Below, in pieces: positions 7,166 to 14,702 of a stretch of 64,000 nucleotides of DNA. This DNA comes from Bacteroidales bacterium (GTDB lineage: Bacteria; Bacteroidota; Bacteroidia; Bacteroidales; P3), in NCBI GenBank assembly GCA_017522105.1, contig JAFXAA010000017.1, positions 91,637 to 155,636 on the forward strand. Direction: 5' to 3'. Below the pieces are notes generated by a model. The model saw nothing but the letters and a program-made list of their open reading frames with translations, made no database searches and was not told where the DNA came from. Position 1 is the stretch's first letter. Each line of letters opens with the position of its first letter. A program made the translations under genes and the position numbers.

Positions 7166-10100
7166 TTATTTGAATGTTTCAGAAAGGATGATGTCTGCGG
7201 TGGTGAGTGCAATCTGTTTGGTAGAGGTCTCAGTTTGCGGCTGTCCATAACGGCCGTCCAACTCTTCGAGCTGTTCCAAAATCTTAATCATGGGAACTGG
7301 CTCTTTCTTTTGTTTCTTCGACATACGGATAAGGGCGTCGGCCAACTGGTTGTAAGTTCCGCGTTCCACCAGCTGCTTCAGTCGGTCGAGGGTGTGGCGG
7401 CCTTCATCATCGAGCATTGGGCGTACCTCGCGCAGGAATGCAGCGGCTTTCTTGGCGTCATTGTCTTTGCTGCCAATCTTGGGTTTGTCGTCTTGATGCT
7501 CACGCTGCTGGTCGAGGGTGTATTGCTTCAAAGCTACCCGCACCTGCTCATAGTGGAGCGTCTCGCTGTCGTCAAACGACACAGCCTTCTCTTCAGGCTC
7601 AGCATAGAAGATATCAGCTGCCTCAAGGAAGGAAAGTTCTCGGATTGATTCGCCAACAAGATAGAAAGCCTTCTTGAAGTCTGAAGAAAGATAAGATATT
7701 GTGTTAATGTGAGAATGCGTTAATGTGTTAGTGTTTTTATTTCTTGCGCAGCGGCTTTTGGGCGGCAGCTGTTTGATTTTGCGGTAAAGGGCGGGATTGG
7801 TGTCGTGGAGGTGGCGCACCTCGCGTAGCAATTCCAAGCTGCGGTCGGTCTCGTCGCGCACGTCGGCGTTGAAGAGTTTGAATTCGTGTACCATCTCCTC
7901 GTGCGAGTAGATGCGGGTGTCCTCGCCGAGGGCGGAATGGAAACTCTGCAACTTGATGAGCGAGTTCTTCTTCAGGCTGATGATGGCATCGCCCGGGTCG
8001 GAGGGGTAGAACATATAGTTGTAGATGGCATCGGCGGTGGAACCGATACGGTTCACACGACCGATGCGCTGCATCAGACGGGTGGCATTCCAAGGGCTGT
8101 CATAATTGACAATGACATTGGCGCGGTGCAGGTTGACACCTTCGGCCAGCACATCGGAGGTGATGATGATATTGTAGTCGTTACGCCATTCTTTCTTGTA
8201 TTTTGCATCGAAATTCGCCTGTATGGTCTCGCGCAGACGGTTGCGGTTCTTAGCGCAGACGGCAAGGATGTCGCTACGGTGCAGCCGTTCTTTCAGCTCC
8301 TTCTCCAGATAGTTGACGGTATCGACACTCTCGCTGAACACCACCAGCTTGCCTTCAAGATTTTTGCTTTTGTCGAAGAGTTCATCCTCCAGCATACTGA
8401 CGAAGAGGTCCAATTTGGGGTCGGATTTCACCTTGTCCCATCGTTTGCAAAGCTTCTCCAATACCTCGGCATCGTATTCCAGCATCGGAAGGAAATCAGG
8501 CTTGAAGTCGGCAGCACGGAACACAATCTTATTTTGTTCAAAGCCCTTGCCAATGGCCAGCTCGATTATCTCGTCTAACTCCATTCCGTCGGCCTGCAGT
8601 TTCTTTACATTCAGCTCGGGAGCGATGATAACCTTGTCCTCGTTGAACATCTTGATCATGCCATTGGTGGCATCAAGTAGCGTATGGAGAGAACGGCGGA
8701 AGGCGTCGAAGCTGCTCTCCAGACGTTTGACCATGTGGGTTTGGTAGATTCCGGCCAGCGAGTCGGCCATGTGTTTTGCTGTTTTGCCAGACGGAATCTT
8801 GTAAGACGGGCAATATTCTATGGCTCTGTATCGGGCATAGCGCAAGCCGCTGCCGTCGAACATCTCGGGGTTGTCATCCTTCAGGTTGGCGGTGGGCGTG
8901 TCCACCAGTTTCTTGTAGGTCTCGACGAAGAGCATCAGCGCCTCGGGCGACATCTGATAAGTACGGTCGGTGGGGTCGAGCAGTTGGGGGAAATGGATCT
9001 CACCGGCATAGCGAGGTTCGTGCTGGATGTTGCTGCGTGTGCGTCGCACCATCACTTTCTCCAACACAGTGTGGCGCATCTGCTGGTTGATGTCGTCGAT
9101 ATGGCTGGTGAGGTAATCGGCACTCAGTATGCGACGTTGCGACATGAGGCTCTTGAACTCCTTAATCCACGGGGCAAAGGTGTCGGCGATATTGCTTATG
9201 CCGTCGAGTGTACAGCGGGCGGTATCTTGGAAGAGCAGCAACTGGTTTTTGATATCCTCGGGCGTGTTGTTGAGTGGGGTGGCAGAAAGTAGGAGAACCC
9301 GCTTGCCACCCTTGACATTGCCCTTGTTAAGACGTGCCGACTTGCAGATACGCTGCAACAGGTCGTAGTTGCCGTTGCTGTCGTGTCGGAAGTTGTGAGC
9401 CTCATCGACAATGATAAGGTCGTAGTATTCCTTCTCGTCGTAGCCGTCGCCATCAATGACCTTATCAAGACTGCCGTTGGTGATGAAACGGCTGTATTTG
9501 TTCTTGATATGGAAGTCTGCAAAAGTGTCTTCCCAGTTGCTTTTAACTGCAGGTGGGAAGATAACGAGGATGCGGGTGTTATCGCCATTGGCGGCGATGA
9601 AACGCTGCGCAATCATAGCGGCCACCACAGTCTTGCCCAAACCCACCACGTCGGCAATGAAACAGCCACCGTGTTTCATCATAATGTCGTAGCCCTGCAC
9701 CACAGCGTCGCGCTGGTAGGTGAGGTTGTCGTAGTTGTCGGGCAGTTGTGGAATGAAATCATCCTCGACCTGGTTGCCGAAGTGGTCGATGAGCATACGC
9801 ATATATAGCTCGTATGGAGTGGGTTGATGCTCTTGTGGCGCAAGATGGGTCTTCCCGACGATATGGTTCACATCGTCCAACGTCACCGGAATGGCATCGT
9901 TCCAGAGTCGTTGAAACTCCTCTTCGCAGTAATGCACATCGTCGTAATCTTTCATGGCCACATTGAGCTCGTAGCGAGGCGGCTCGGTGGTGCCGAGGCC
10001 TTGGGCGCTGAGGTTGCTGCTACCCATAATAACCCAGCCGTCGCTGTGTTCACTGTGGTTCTTGGGCAGACAGAGGTAGAACTTGGCATGGAGGTCTTTG

Positions 10101-10483
10101 GTGGGGTGAATGCGCAGTTGCAGGCGCCCACTCGAAACATCTTCACAGAACTGACGGATGCCCTCATCCACCTCGGAGGAGTATTCCGACTGATATACGT
10201 CGCGAAGGAAATCCTCGCAGTATTGTTCAAGACTTACCTCCTTGTCGCCAAAGAAGAGCTTTCCAGCGGCTTGTGACTGACGAAAGAGATTGTCGATATT
10301 GATGCCGACAAGAATCTTGATTTCTTGTGTGGCATCCAATTCCTGTCGCAGTTTGAAGTATCCTGAAGAACGAAAATAGCCAACAACAGCATGGAATATG
10401 TCGAAGTTGGCCATTGCAGAGGCGATGCCGTGGAACTTGTCCATCAGCGTCGACTCGATATTGTTGAAAAACTTGGTGCTCAT
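7166..10483 (-). CDS. PLD-like nuclease / SNF2-family helicase of a restriction system
   Basis: This is an about 1105-residue fusion. The first 175 residues carry a phospholipase D-type motif, HAKFYL followed by GSSNLS (HxK...N), as in PLD nucleases such as DISARM DrmC. An SF2/SNF2 motor follows: Walker A GLGKT near 281-285, DEAH in IIVDEAHNF, LLLSATPLNN, and motif VI QRIGRVNRIG. The long C-terminal region is of unknown role. A helicase plus nuclease with an adjacent methylase suggests methylation-sensitive DNA restriction. I place the start at the ATG at 10483; the frame also opens at a TTG at 10516, but the ATG is more usual. It precedes the methylase by 8 bp. The leader is about 300 nt and holds a large hairpin at 10551-10660. 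A 32-bp octamer module (7700-7731) is inserted in frame and adds a Thr/Asn/His-rich stretch. It is not canonical BREX or DISARM because their other genes are absent. Confidence 0.85.
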   Translation of the reverse strand: MSTKFFNNIESTLMDKFHGIASAMANFDIFHAVVGYFRSSGYFKLRQELDATQEIKILVGINIDNLFRQSQAAGKLFFGDKEVSLEQYCEDFLRDVYQSEYSSEVDEGIRQFCEDVSSGRLQLRIHPTKDLHAKFYLCLPKNHSEHSDGWVIMGSSNLSAQGLGTTEPPRYELNVAMKDYDDVHYCEEEFQRLWNDAIPVTLDDVNHIVGKTHLAPQEHQPTPYELYMRMLIDHFGNQVEDDFIPQLPDNYDNLTYQRDAVVQGYDIMMKHGGCFIADVVGLGKTVVAAMIAQRFIAANGDNTRILVIFPPAVKSNWEDTFADFHIKNKYSRFITNGSLDKVIDGDGYDEKEYYDLIIVDEAHNFRHDSNGNYDLLQRICKSARLNKGNVKGGKRVLLLSATPLNNTPEDIKNQLLLFQDTARCTLDGISNIADTFAPWIKEFKSLMSQRRILSADYLTSHIDDINQQMRHTVLEKVMVRRTRSNIQHEPRYAGEIHFPQLLDPTDRTYQMSPEALMLFVETYKKLVDTPTANLKDDNPEMFDGSGLRYARYRAIEYCPSYKIPSGKTAKHMADSLAGIYQTHMVKRLESSFDAFRRSLHTLLDATNGMIKMFNEDKVIIAPELNVKKLQADGMELDEIIELAIGKGFEQNKIVFRAADFKPDFLPMLEYDAEVLEKLCKRWDKVKSDPKLDLFVSMLEDELFDKSKNLEGKLVVFSESVDTVNYLEKELKERLHRSDILAVCAKNRNRLRETIQANFDAKYKKEWRNDYNIIITSDVLAEGVNLHRANVIVNYDSPWNATRLMQRIGRVNRIGSTADAIYNYMFYPSDPGDAIISLKKNSLIKLQSFHSALGEDTRIYSHEEMVHEFKLFNADVRDETDRSLELLREVRHLHDTNPALYRKIKQLPPKSRCARNKNTNTLTHSHINTISYLSSDFKKAFYLVGESIRELSFLEAADIFYAEPEEKAVSFDDSETLHYEQVRVALKQYTLDQQREHQDDKPKIGSKDNDAKKAAAFLREVRPMLDDEGRHTLDRLKQLVERGTYNQLADALIRMSKKQKKEPVPMIKILEQLEELDGRYGQPQTETSTKQIALTTADIILSETFK
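7700..7731. repeat. 8-bp-unit module R3, in frame in the helicase gene
   Basis: On the minus strand it reads CTAACACA, TTAACGCA, TTCTCACA, TTAACACA. It is translated as TNTLTHSHINT without a stop. The module at 11326 is read in the same phase in another gene. Confidence 0.7.
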
Positions 10484-10550
10484 AAGGCTCGGCGTTATTG
10501 GCGCTTCGCCTTTCAATGAACTACTAATAAAAATCCGCGGACTTCTGTCT

Positions 10551-10660
10551 GGACCGAGGTTCTCGACTACCTATCCCCAAAACGAGAAAGCCCACGGATA
10601 AAACCGTGAGCGTTTCTTGCCTTCTCGTTTGGGATTTTGAAATTGTCGAGATTTCGGTCC
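10551..10660 (-). other. Large imperfect hairpin in the helicase leader
   Basis: There are three nested pairings. GGACCGAGGTTCTCGAC (10551-10567) pairs with GTCGAGATTTCGGTCC (10645-10660). CCCAAAACGAGAA (10576-10588) pairs with TTCTCGTTTGGG (10622-10633). GCCCACGG (10590-10597) pairs with CCGTGAGC (10604-10611), leaving a 6-nt loop. It lies between the -7 box at 10807 and the helicase start, so it would be transcribed as 5' leader RNA. It could be an attenuator, a protein-binding site, a small RNA or the relic of a hairpin-ended element. No reverse transcriptase is nearby to suggest a retron. Confidence 0.6.
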
Positions 10661-10751
10661 ACTTGAAAAGCAAAAACGCTTCTAATTTATGTATTTGTTA
10701 CTATTCTATTTCTCTGTTTCTATTCTGTTTTAGTTGTTGTTTTTATTGAAA

Positions 10752-10783
10752 CTAACGCATTAACGCATTTGCACATTAACGCA
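10752..10783. repeat. 8-bp-unit module R4 (four units)
   Basis: CTAACGCA, TTAACGCA, TTTGCACA, TTAACGCA. The last unit merges with the 22-bp direct repeat at 10779-10800. Confidence 0.7.
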
Positions 10784-10800
10784 TTCTTTTATGTTATTTC
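10779..10800. repeat. 22-bp direct repeat, copy A
   Basis: Identical to 11105-11126. In both copies the minus strand reads a TATCTTTGCA promoter, then this leader, then ATGCGT. In this copy the ATG CGT is followed at once by TAA. Confidence 0.75.
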
Positions 10801-10806
10801 ACGGTG

Positions 10807-10814
10807 CAAAGATA
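10807..10814 (-). promoter_or_regulatory. -7 box ahead of the helicase-methylase-HEPN operon
   Basis: CAAAGATA on the plus strand (TATCTTTG on the minus). It is a duplicate of the Bro-N promoter and is the nearest promoter upstream of the helicase, giving a leader of about 315 nt. Confidence 0.55.
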
Positions 10815-10849
10815 CGAAATCTTTGCAATATTATTCTATTTCTTTTATT

Positions 10850-11110
10850 TCAGCGTCTTCCGTCGGCAGCCGGCATTTTCAACTGCTTACAATTTGTAAG
10901 CAGTTCATCGGCACCTTCCCCTTTCAGGCGTTTTTTGAGCACAGCCCAATAGGTGCTCGCTTTGCGAGGGGTGTGTTGTTCGGTCAATATCTGCACAATA
11001 TCAACGATGGAGAAATAATATTTCTCTTCCTCTTCGTTCCATGCAACGCGAACCTGGTTGCCTTCAAATATCTGTATGGCGTTCTGCTGGGTCATATTCT
11101 CAGTACGCAT
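10850..11110 (-). pseudogene. Truncated Bro-N domain (phage antirepressor-like) gene
   Basis: The 86 codons encode the first part of a Bro-N DNA-binding domain: IFEGNQVRVAWNEEEEKYYF, then FSIVDIVQILTEQ, then YWAVLKKRLK and LKMPAADG. In Bacteroidetes Bro-N proteins this is normally followed by a conserved stretch completing the domain and a C-terminal region. Here translation stops right after ADGRR. The gene keeps a good promoter (11132-11139) and ATG, so a short product may still be made. After the stop comes a second copy of its own promoter and leader (10779-10814). A duplication or deletion event seems to have removed the rest of the gene and left its promoter driving the restriction operon. 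Confidence 0.7.
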
Positions 11111-11126
11111 TCTTTTATGTTATTTC
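11105..11126. repeat. 22-bp direct repeat, copy B
   Basis: Identical to 10779-10800. Here it is the leader and first codons of the Bro-N fragment. Confidence 0.75.
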
Positions 11127-11131
11127 GACTG

Positions 11132-11139
11132 CAAAGATA
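11132..11139 (-). promoter_or_regulatory. Promoter of the Bro-N fragment (-7 with -33)
   Basis: The -7 box is CAAAGATA (plus strand). A CAAA at 11159-11162 gives the -33 TTTG with 19 nt between, the preferred Bacteroidetes spacing. Confidence 0.65.
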
Positions 11140-11163
11140 CACATTTTTTCTAAAACGGCAAAA

Positions 11164-11952
11164 TCAATTATCTGAGCCAACTGTAATGGTGCCGATGAAT
11201 ACTGACGGCGACACTCGGCGGTTGATATTTCGGTGGCTCTTGTCGGCTTTTTTCTCGTCGGGCGAGAGGGTCGCGACGCAGGCGGTGTTGGCGGCCTCGA
11301 CGATGGCATAGAGGTGATAATTGATTGTGTTATCGTGTGGATGTGTGAATGCGTTAGTCTGATTTACTTGTTTACTCCTTGACTCGTTCTTGCATTTTGA
11401 TGCTATTTCCTCGCTGAGGTCGGGCAGGTCGAAAGCAACGCTGGCGGCTTGCCGTTCGGCACAGGCCACGAGTTGGCAGACCTCCACCTGGAACTCGACG
11501 GCATAGATGAAGACCACATCGTCGGGTTTGGCATAATCAAATCTGCTGCAAGGGTCGAACTGAAGCTCTACATGCAAACCGCCAACATGGCAACTGGTAA
11601 AATCCACGCGGGTTATCGGGCCGGTGGAGAGAATAAGACGTGGATAGTCGATATGCACCGTTCCTTCGGCGTAGGTGAAGCATTGCTTGTTGATTTTGGC
11701 GAACTCGTTGTTCTCGACATGCCCGTGGGCATGGGCCTCCTTGGCGAGGCCGCGCTGGATGACAGAGCCAAGGATGGAGGAGGTGTGCTGCATAGCCTTG
11801 AAGAGCGCACGCTGCCGCAACTGCGCCTCAGACTTGTTGTCGTTGAACGACTTGGCCTTGCTGCGGCTGAACTGCTTGCCAAAGCGGGTATAGTAGACAC
11901 GGTCACCGATGGTGCCCGTCTGCTCAATGATGGACGGTTTGACCTTTGCCAT
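11164..11952 (-). CDS. Unrecognised protein, loosely DUF6266-like
   Basis: This 262-residue soluble protein has no signal peptide. The N-terminal 75 residues (GTIGDRVYYTRFGKQFSR, then QLRQRALFKAM) recall the layout of the Bacteroidetes DUF6266 family: a Gly-rich start, an Arg-rich patch and a QxxQR segment. That similarity is from memory and weak, and no function is known for that family. Residues 190-215 (KNESRSKQVNQTNAFTHPHD) are low complexity and come from the 32-bp octamer module at 11326-11357, read in frame. The start is the ATG at 11952. A -7 box at 12121 would give a leader of about 160 nt with short internal duplications. The C-terminus ends 53 bp before the Bro-N ATG. Confidence 0.65.
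   Translation of the reverse strand: MAKVKPSIIEQTGTIGDRVYYTRFGKQFSRSKAKSFNDNKSEAQLRQRALFKAMQHTSSILGSVIQRGLAKEAHAHGHVENNEFAKINKQCFTYAEGTVHIDYPRLILSTGPITRVDFTSCHVGGLHVELQFDPCSRFDYAKPDDVVFIYAVEFQVEVCQLVACAERQAASVAFDLPDLSEEIASKCKNESRSKQVNQTNAFTHPHDNTINYHLYAIVEAANTACVATLSPDEKKADKSHRNINRRVSPSVFIGTITVGSDN
11326..11357. repeat. 8-bp-unit module R5, in frame in the 262-residue gene
   Basis: The minus strand reads CTAACGCA, TTCACACA, TCCACACG, ATAACACA. It is translated TNAFTHPHDNT, in the same phase as the helicase copy. Confidence 0.7.
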
Positions 11953-12120
11953 AGTATAATAGTATATGTATTATCCCGAAGGAATTCTAATATAATCTAA
12001 CTAAATGTAGAACGAAGGAATAGTATATTTAGTATAGAGTTACAGTAGAGTTACACAAAAAGGGAACAACAGGGGAGCAATAGGGGAGCAAAACCAATAG
12101 AACACTATCTGGCAATCTAT

Positions 12121-12128
12121 CAAAGATA
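12121..12128 (-). promoter_or_regulatory. -7 box for the 262-residue gene
   Basis: CAAAGATA on the plus strand. It sits just beyond the pnp terminator and is the only match between pnp and the next gene. Confidence 0.5.
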
Positions 12129-12154
12129 TATATCCTTATAAAATAAAAAAACAA

Positions 12155-12178
12155 AAGGGCATCCCATAGGATGCCCTT
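12155..12178 (-). terminator. pnp terminator
   Basis: AAGGGCATCC and GGATGCCCTT form a perfect 10-bp stem with a 4-nt loop. On the minus strand it is followed by TTTTGTTTTTTTATTTT. It lies 28 bp after the pnp stop. Confidence 0.85.
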
Positions 12179-12205
12179 GTCTATTGTATTGGTTCACGCT
12201 TTGGG

Positions 12206-14485
12206 TTAGCGACGGCGGCCTTCGCCGTTGCCGGAGCTGCGGCGCTCGCCACCATTACCGCCTTCACGACGGCCACGGCTACCACGGTCACCGTCCTTGC
12301 GGGGACCACGGTCGCCACCTTCGCGGCGCGGGCCACGGGCGGGCTTCTCTTCCACATAGCCTTCGGGCTTGGGCAGGAGGGCCTTGCGGCTGAGCTTGAT
12401 CTTGCCGTTCTTCTCGTCGAAGGCGATGACCTTCACCTGGAACTCGTCGCCCACGTGGATGAGGCCCTCGAGGGTTTCGGGGTGGCCCCACTCGTACTCG
12501 CTGATGTGCATCAGGCCTTCCTTGCCGGGCAGGAACTCCATGAAGGCGCCGAACTCGACGATGCTGACGACCTTGGCGTCGAACACATCGCCCACTTCGG
12601 GCACCGTGCAGATGTCCTTGATCCACTTGAGGGCGGCGGCGATGTCGTCCTTGTTCTGCGAGGCGACGTCGACGATGCCGAACTCGCCTTCCTCTTCGAT
12701 ATTGATGATGGTGTTGGTCTCGGCCTGGATCTTCTGGATGACCTCGCCACCCTTGCCGATGACGGCACCGATGAAGTCTTTCGGGATCTTGATCTGCTCG
12801 ATGCGGGGCACGAAGTCCTTGTAGTCCTCGCGGGGCTGCGGGATGGTCTCGGCAATCTTGTCGAGGATGAAGAGACGACCCTGGCGGGCCTGCTCGAGGG
12901 CCTTGGCCAGCACGTCATAGCTGAGGCCGTCGACCTTGATATCCATCTGGCAGGCGGTGATACCGTCGCGGGTGCCGCAGACCTTGAAGTCCATGTCGCC
13001 GAGGTGGTCCTCGTCGCCGAGGATGTCGCTCAGCACGGCCCACTTGTCACCCTTCGAGATGAGACCCATGGCGATACCGGCCACTGGCTTGCGCAGCTTG
13101 ACGCCGGCATCCATCAGCGCCATGCAGCCGGCGCAGACGGTGGCCATCGAGCTGGAGCCGTTGCTTTCGAGGATGTCGGAGACCACGCGGATGGTGTAGG
13201 GGCATTCCTCCTCGGTGGGCAGAACCTCCTTGAGGGCGCGCCAGGCCAGGTGGCCGTGACCCACCTCGCGGCGGCTGGTGCTGCCGGAGCGTTTCACCTC
13301 GCCGGTGGCGAAGCCGGGGAAGTTGTAGTGCAGCAGGAAGCGGCGGGTGCCCTCGATGACGGCACCGTCGATCTTCTGCTCGTCGAGCTTGGTGCCCAGC
13401 GTGCAGGTGCTGAGGGACTGCGTCTCGCCGCGGGTGAAGATGGCGCTACCATGGGCCGAAGGCAGGTAGTCGGTCTCACACCAGATGGGGCGAATCTCGT
13501 CGAGCTGACGGCCGTCGAGGCGGGTGCGCTCGTTGAGCACCATGTCGCGCATGGCCTCGCGCTCGGTGTCGTGATAGTAGCGGTCGATCATGAACTTCAC
13601 CTCGTCGGTGAGGGTCTCTTCGGTATAGTTGGCATCGATGAACTCCTGCTTGATGGCGGCGAAGCCGTCCTCGCGCTGGTGCTTGTTGGCGATGCCCTGC
13701 TTGCTGAAGTCGTAGCACTTCTGGTAGACGGCCTGGCGGATGCGTTCGCGCAGCTCCTCGTCGTTCACCTCGTGGCAGTACTCGCGTTTCTCCTGCTTGC
13801 CGGTCTCGATGGTGAGCTCGTTCAGCACGCGGCACTGGATTTTGATGGCCTCGTGGGCGGCCTTGAGGGCGTTGAGCATCACGTCCTCGCTGACCTCTTT
13901 CATCTCGCCTTCCACCATCATGATGTTGTCCTCGGTGGCGGCCACTATGAGGTCGAGGTCGGCGCGCTCGATGTCCTGCATGGGGGTGTTGATGACGTAC
14001 TGGCCGTCGAGGTAGCTCACGCGCACCTCGCTGACGGGGCCGTTGAAGGGGATGTCGCTCACGGCGAGGGCCGAAGCAGCGGCCAGGGCGGCCAGCTGGT
14101 CGGGCATGGTGTCGTGGTCACCACTGATGAGGGTGATGTTCACCTGCACCTCGGCGTGGAAGTTGTCGGGGAAAAGGGGACGCAGGGCGCGGTCGACCAG
14201 ACGGGCGATGAGGATCTCATGCTCCGAGGGACGTGCCTCGCGCTTGAAGAAACCGCCAGGGAAGCGACCCATGGCGGCGTATTTTTCCTGGTAGTCAACA
14301 GTGAGGGGCATGAAGTCGACGTTCTCGCCCACCTCGCGCTTGGAGCAGACGGTGGCCAGAAGCATCGTGTTGTTCATGCGGACAACGGCAGCGCCGTCGG
14401 CCTGTTTGGCCAGCTTGCCGGTCTCGATTTCGATCATGCGGCCGTCGCCGAGGTCGAAACGTTTAGTGATAATGTGTTCGTTCAT
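12206..14485 (-). CDS. pnp: Polyribonucleotide nucleotidyltransferase (PNPase)
   Basis: PNPase degrades RNA 3' to 5' with phosphate, and is part of mRNA turnover. The 759 residues show the standard order: two RNase PH-like halves joined by a helical domain, a KH domain ([17 protein letters not shown], about 565-610) and an S1 domain ([20 protein letters not shown], about 625-690). The last 45 residues are an Arg/Gly-rich tail, common in Bacteroidetes homologues and likely RNA-binding. The start is the ATG at 14485, with a -7 box at 14613 and a leader hairpin at 14522-14540. In many bacteria rpsO and pnp are neighbours; here they lie 3.5 kb apart with the metal locus between them. Confidence 0.97.
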   Translation of the reverse strand: MNEHIITKRFDLGDGRMIEIETGKLAKQADGAAVVRMNNTMLLATVCSKREVGENVDFMPLTVDYQEKYAAMGRFPGGFFKREARPSEHEILIARLVDRALRPLFPDNFHAEVQVNITLISGDHDTMPDQLAALAAASALAVSDIPFNGPVSEVRVSYLDGQYVINTPMQDIERADLDLIVAATEDNIMMVEGEMKEVSEDVMLNALKAAHEAIKIQCRVLNELTIETGKQEKREYCHEVNDEELRERIRQAVYQKCYDFSKQGIANKHQREDGFAAIKQEFIDANYTEETLTDEVKFMIDRYYHDTEREAMRDMVLNERTRLDGRQLDEIRPIWCETDYLPSAHGSAIFTRGETQSLSTCTLGTKLDEQKIDGAVIEGTRRFLLHYNFPGFATGEVKRSGSTSRREVGHGHLAWRALKEVLPTEEECPYTIRVVSDILESNGSSSMATVCAGCMALMDAGVKLRKPVAGIAMGLISKGDKWAVLSDILGDEDHLGDMDFKVCGTRDGITACQMDIKVDGLSYDVLAKALEQARQGRLFILDKIAETIPQPREDYKDFVPRIEQIKIPKDFIGAVIGKGGEVIQKIQAETNTIINIEEEGEFGIVDVASQNKDDIAAALKWIKDICTVPEVGDVFDAKVVSIVEFGAFMEFLPGKEGLMHISEYEWGHPETLEGLIHVGDEFQVKVIAFDEKNGKIKLSRKALLPKPEGYVEEKPARGPRREGGDRGPRKDGDRGSRGRREGGNGGERRSSGNGEGRRR

Positions 14486-14521
14486 CTTGTTTTTTATTGT
14501 TTTCTATTACTTTACCGCAGC

Positions 14522-14540
14522 CTCGGGGACCGTCCCCAAG
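14522..14540 (-). promoter_or_regulatory. Hairpin in the pnp leader
   Basis: CTTGGGGA and TCCCCGAG (minus strand) pair with a 3-nt loop and one G-U pair. It lies 37-55 nt before the pnp ATG. In E. coli the pnp leader hairpin is the site of autoregulation; whether this one acts that way is unknown. Confidence 0.4.
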
Positions 14541-14612
14541 ACCCATAAAAGCATTAATATTCAAATTACTATCTCCATCGTCGGGCATCAAAAGACCGGC
14601 TAAAAGAAAGTG

Positions 14613-14620
14613 CAAAGATA
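14613..14620 (-). promoter_or_regulatory. pnp promoter -7 box
   Basis: CAAAGATA on the plus strand, 128 bp before the pnp ATG. A possible -33 TTTG is at 14637-14640. Confidence 0.65.
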
Positions 14621-14694
14621 CGAAAAAAAAGTGAAACAAAACAGTGATTAGCCTTATCATAAGAAAAATATTTGGCCAATAGCATAATACTTCT

Positions 14695-14702
14695 TACTTT
14701 TG
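14695..14702 (+). promoter_or_regulatory. -7 box of the metal-uptake locus
   Basis: TACTTTTG fits TAnnTTTG. It overlaps the TTG at 14700 that opens the first frame, so that codon is doubtful as the start. Confidence 0.5.

Noticed and set aside
10551-10660. Retron msr-msd
   Set aside because: The hairpin is suggestive, but no reverse transcriptase is encoded nearby.
1-12000. Insertion sequence or integrase in the accessory region
   Set aside because: I found no transposase or integrase gene and no tRNA-associated attachment site, despite the mosaic composition and repeats.
12455-14548. Long plus-strand frame of 697 codons
   Set aside because: It is antisense to pnp and Val/Leu/Gly/His-rich with no motif. 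It results from high-GC codon use on the other strand.
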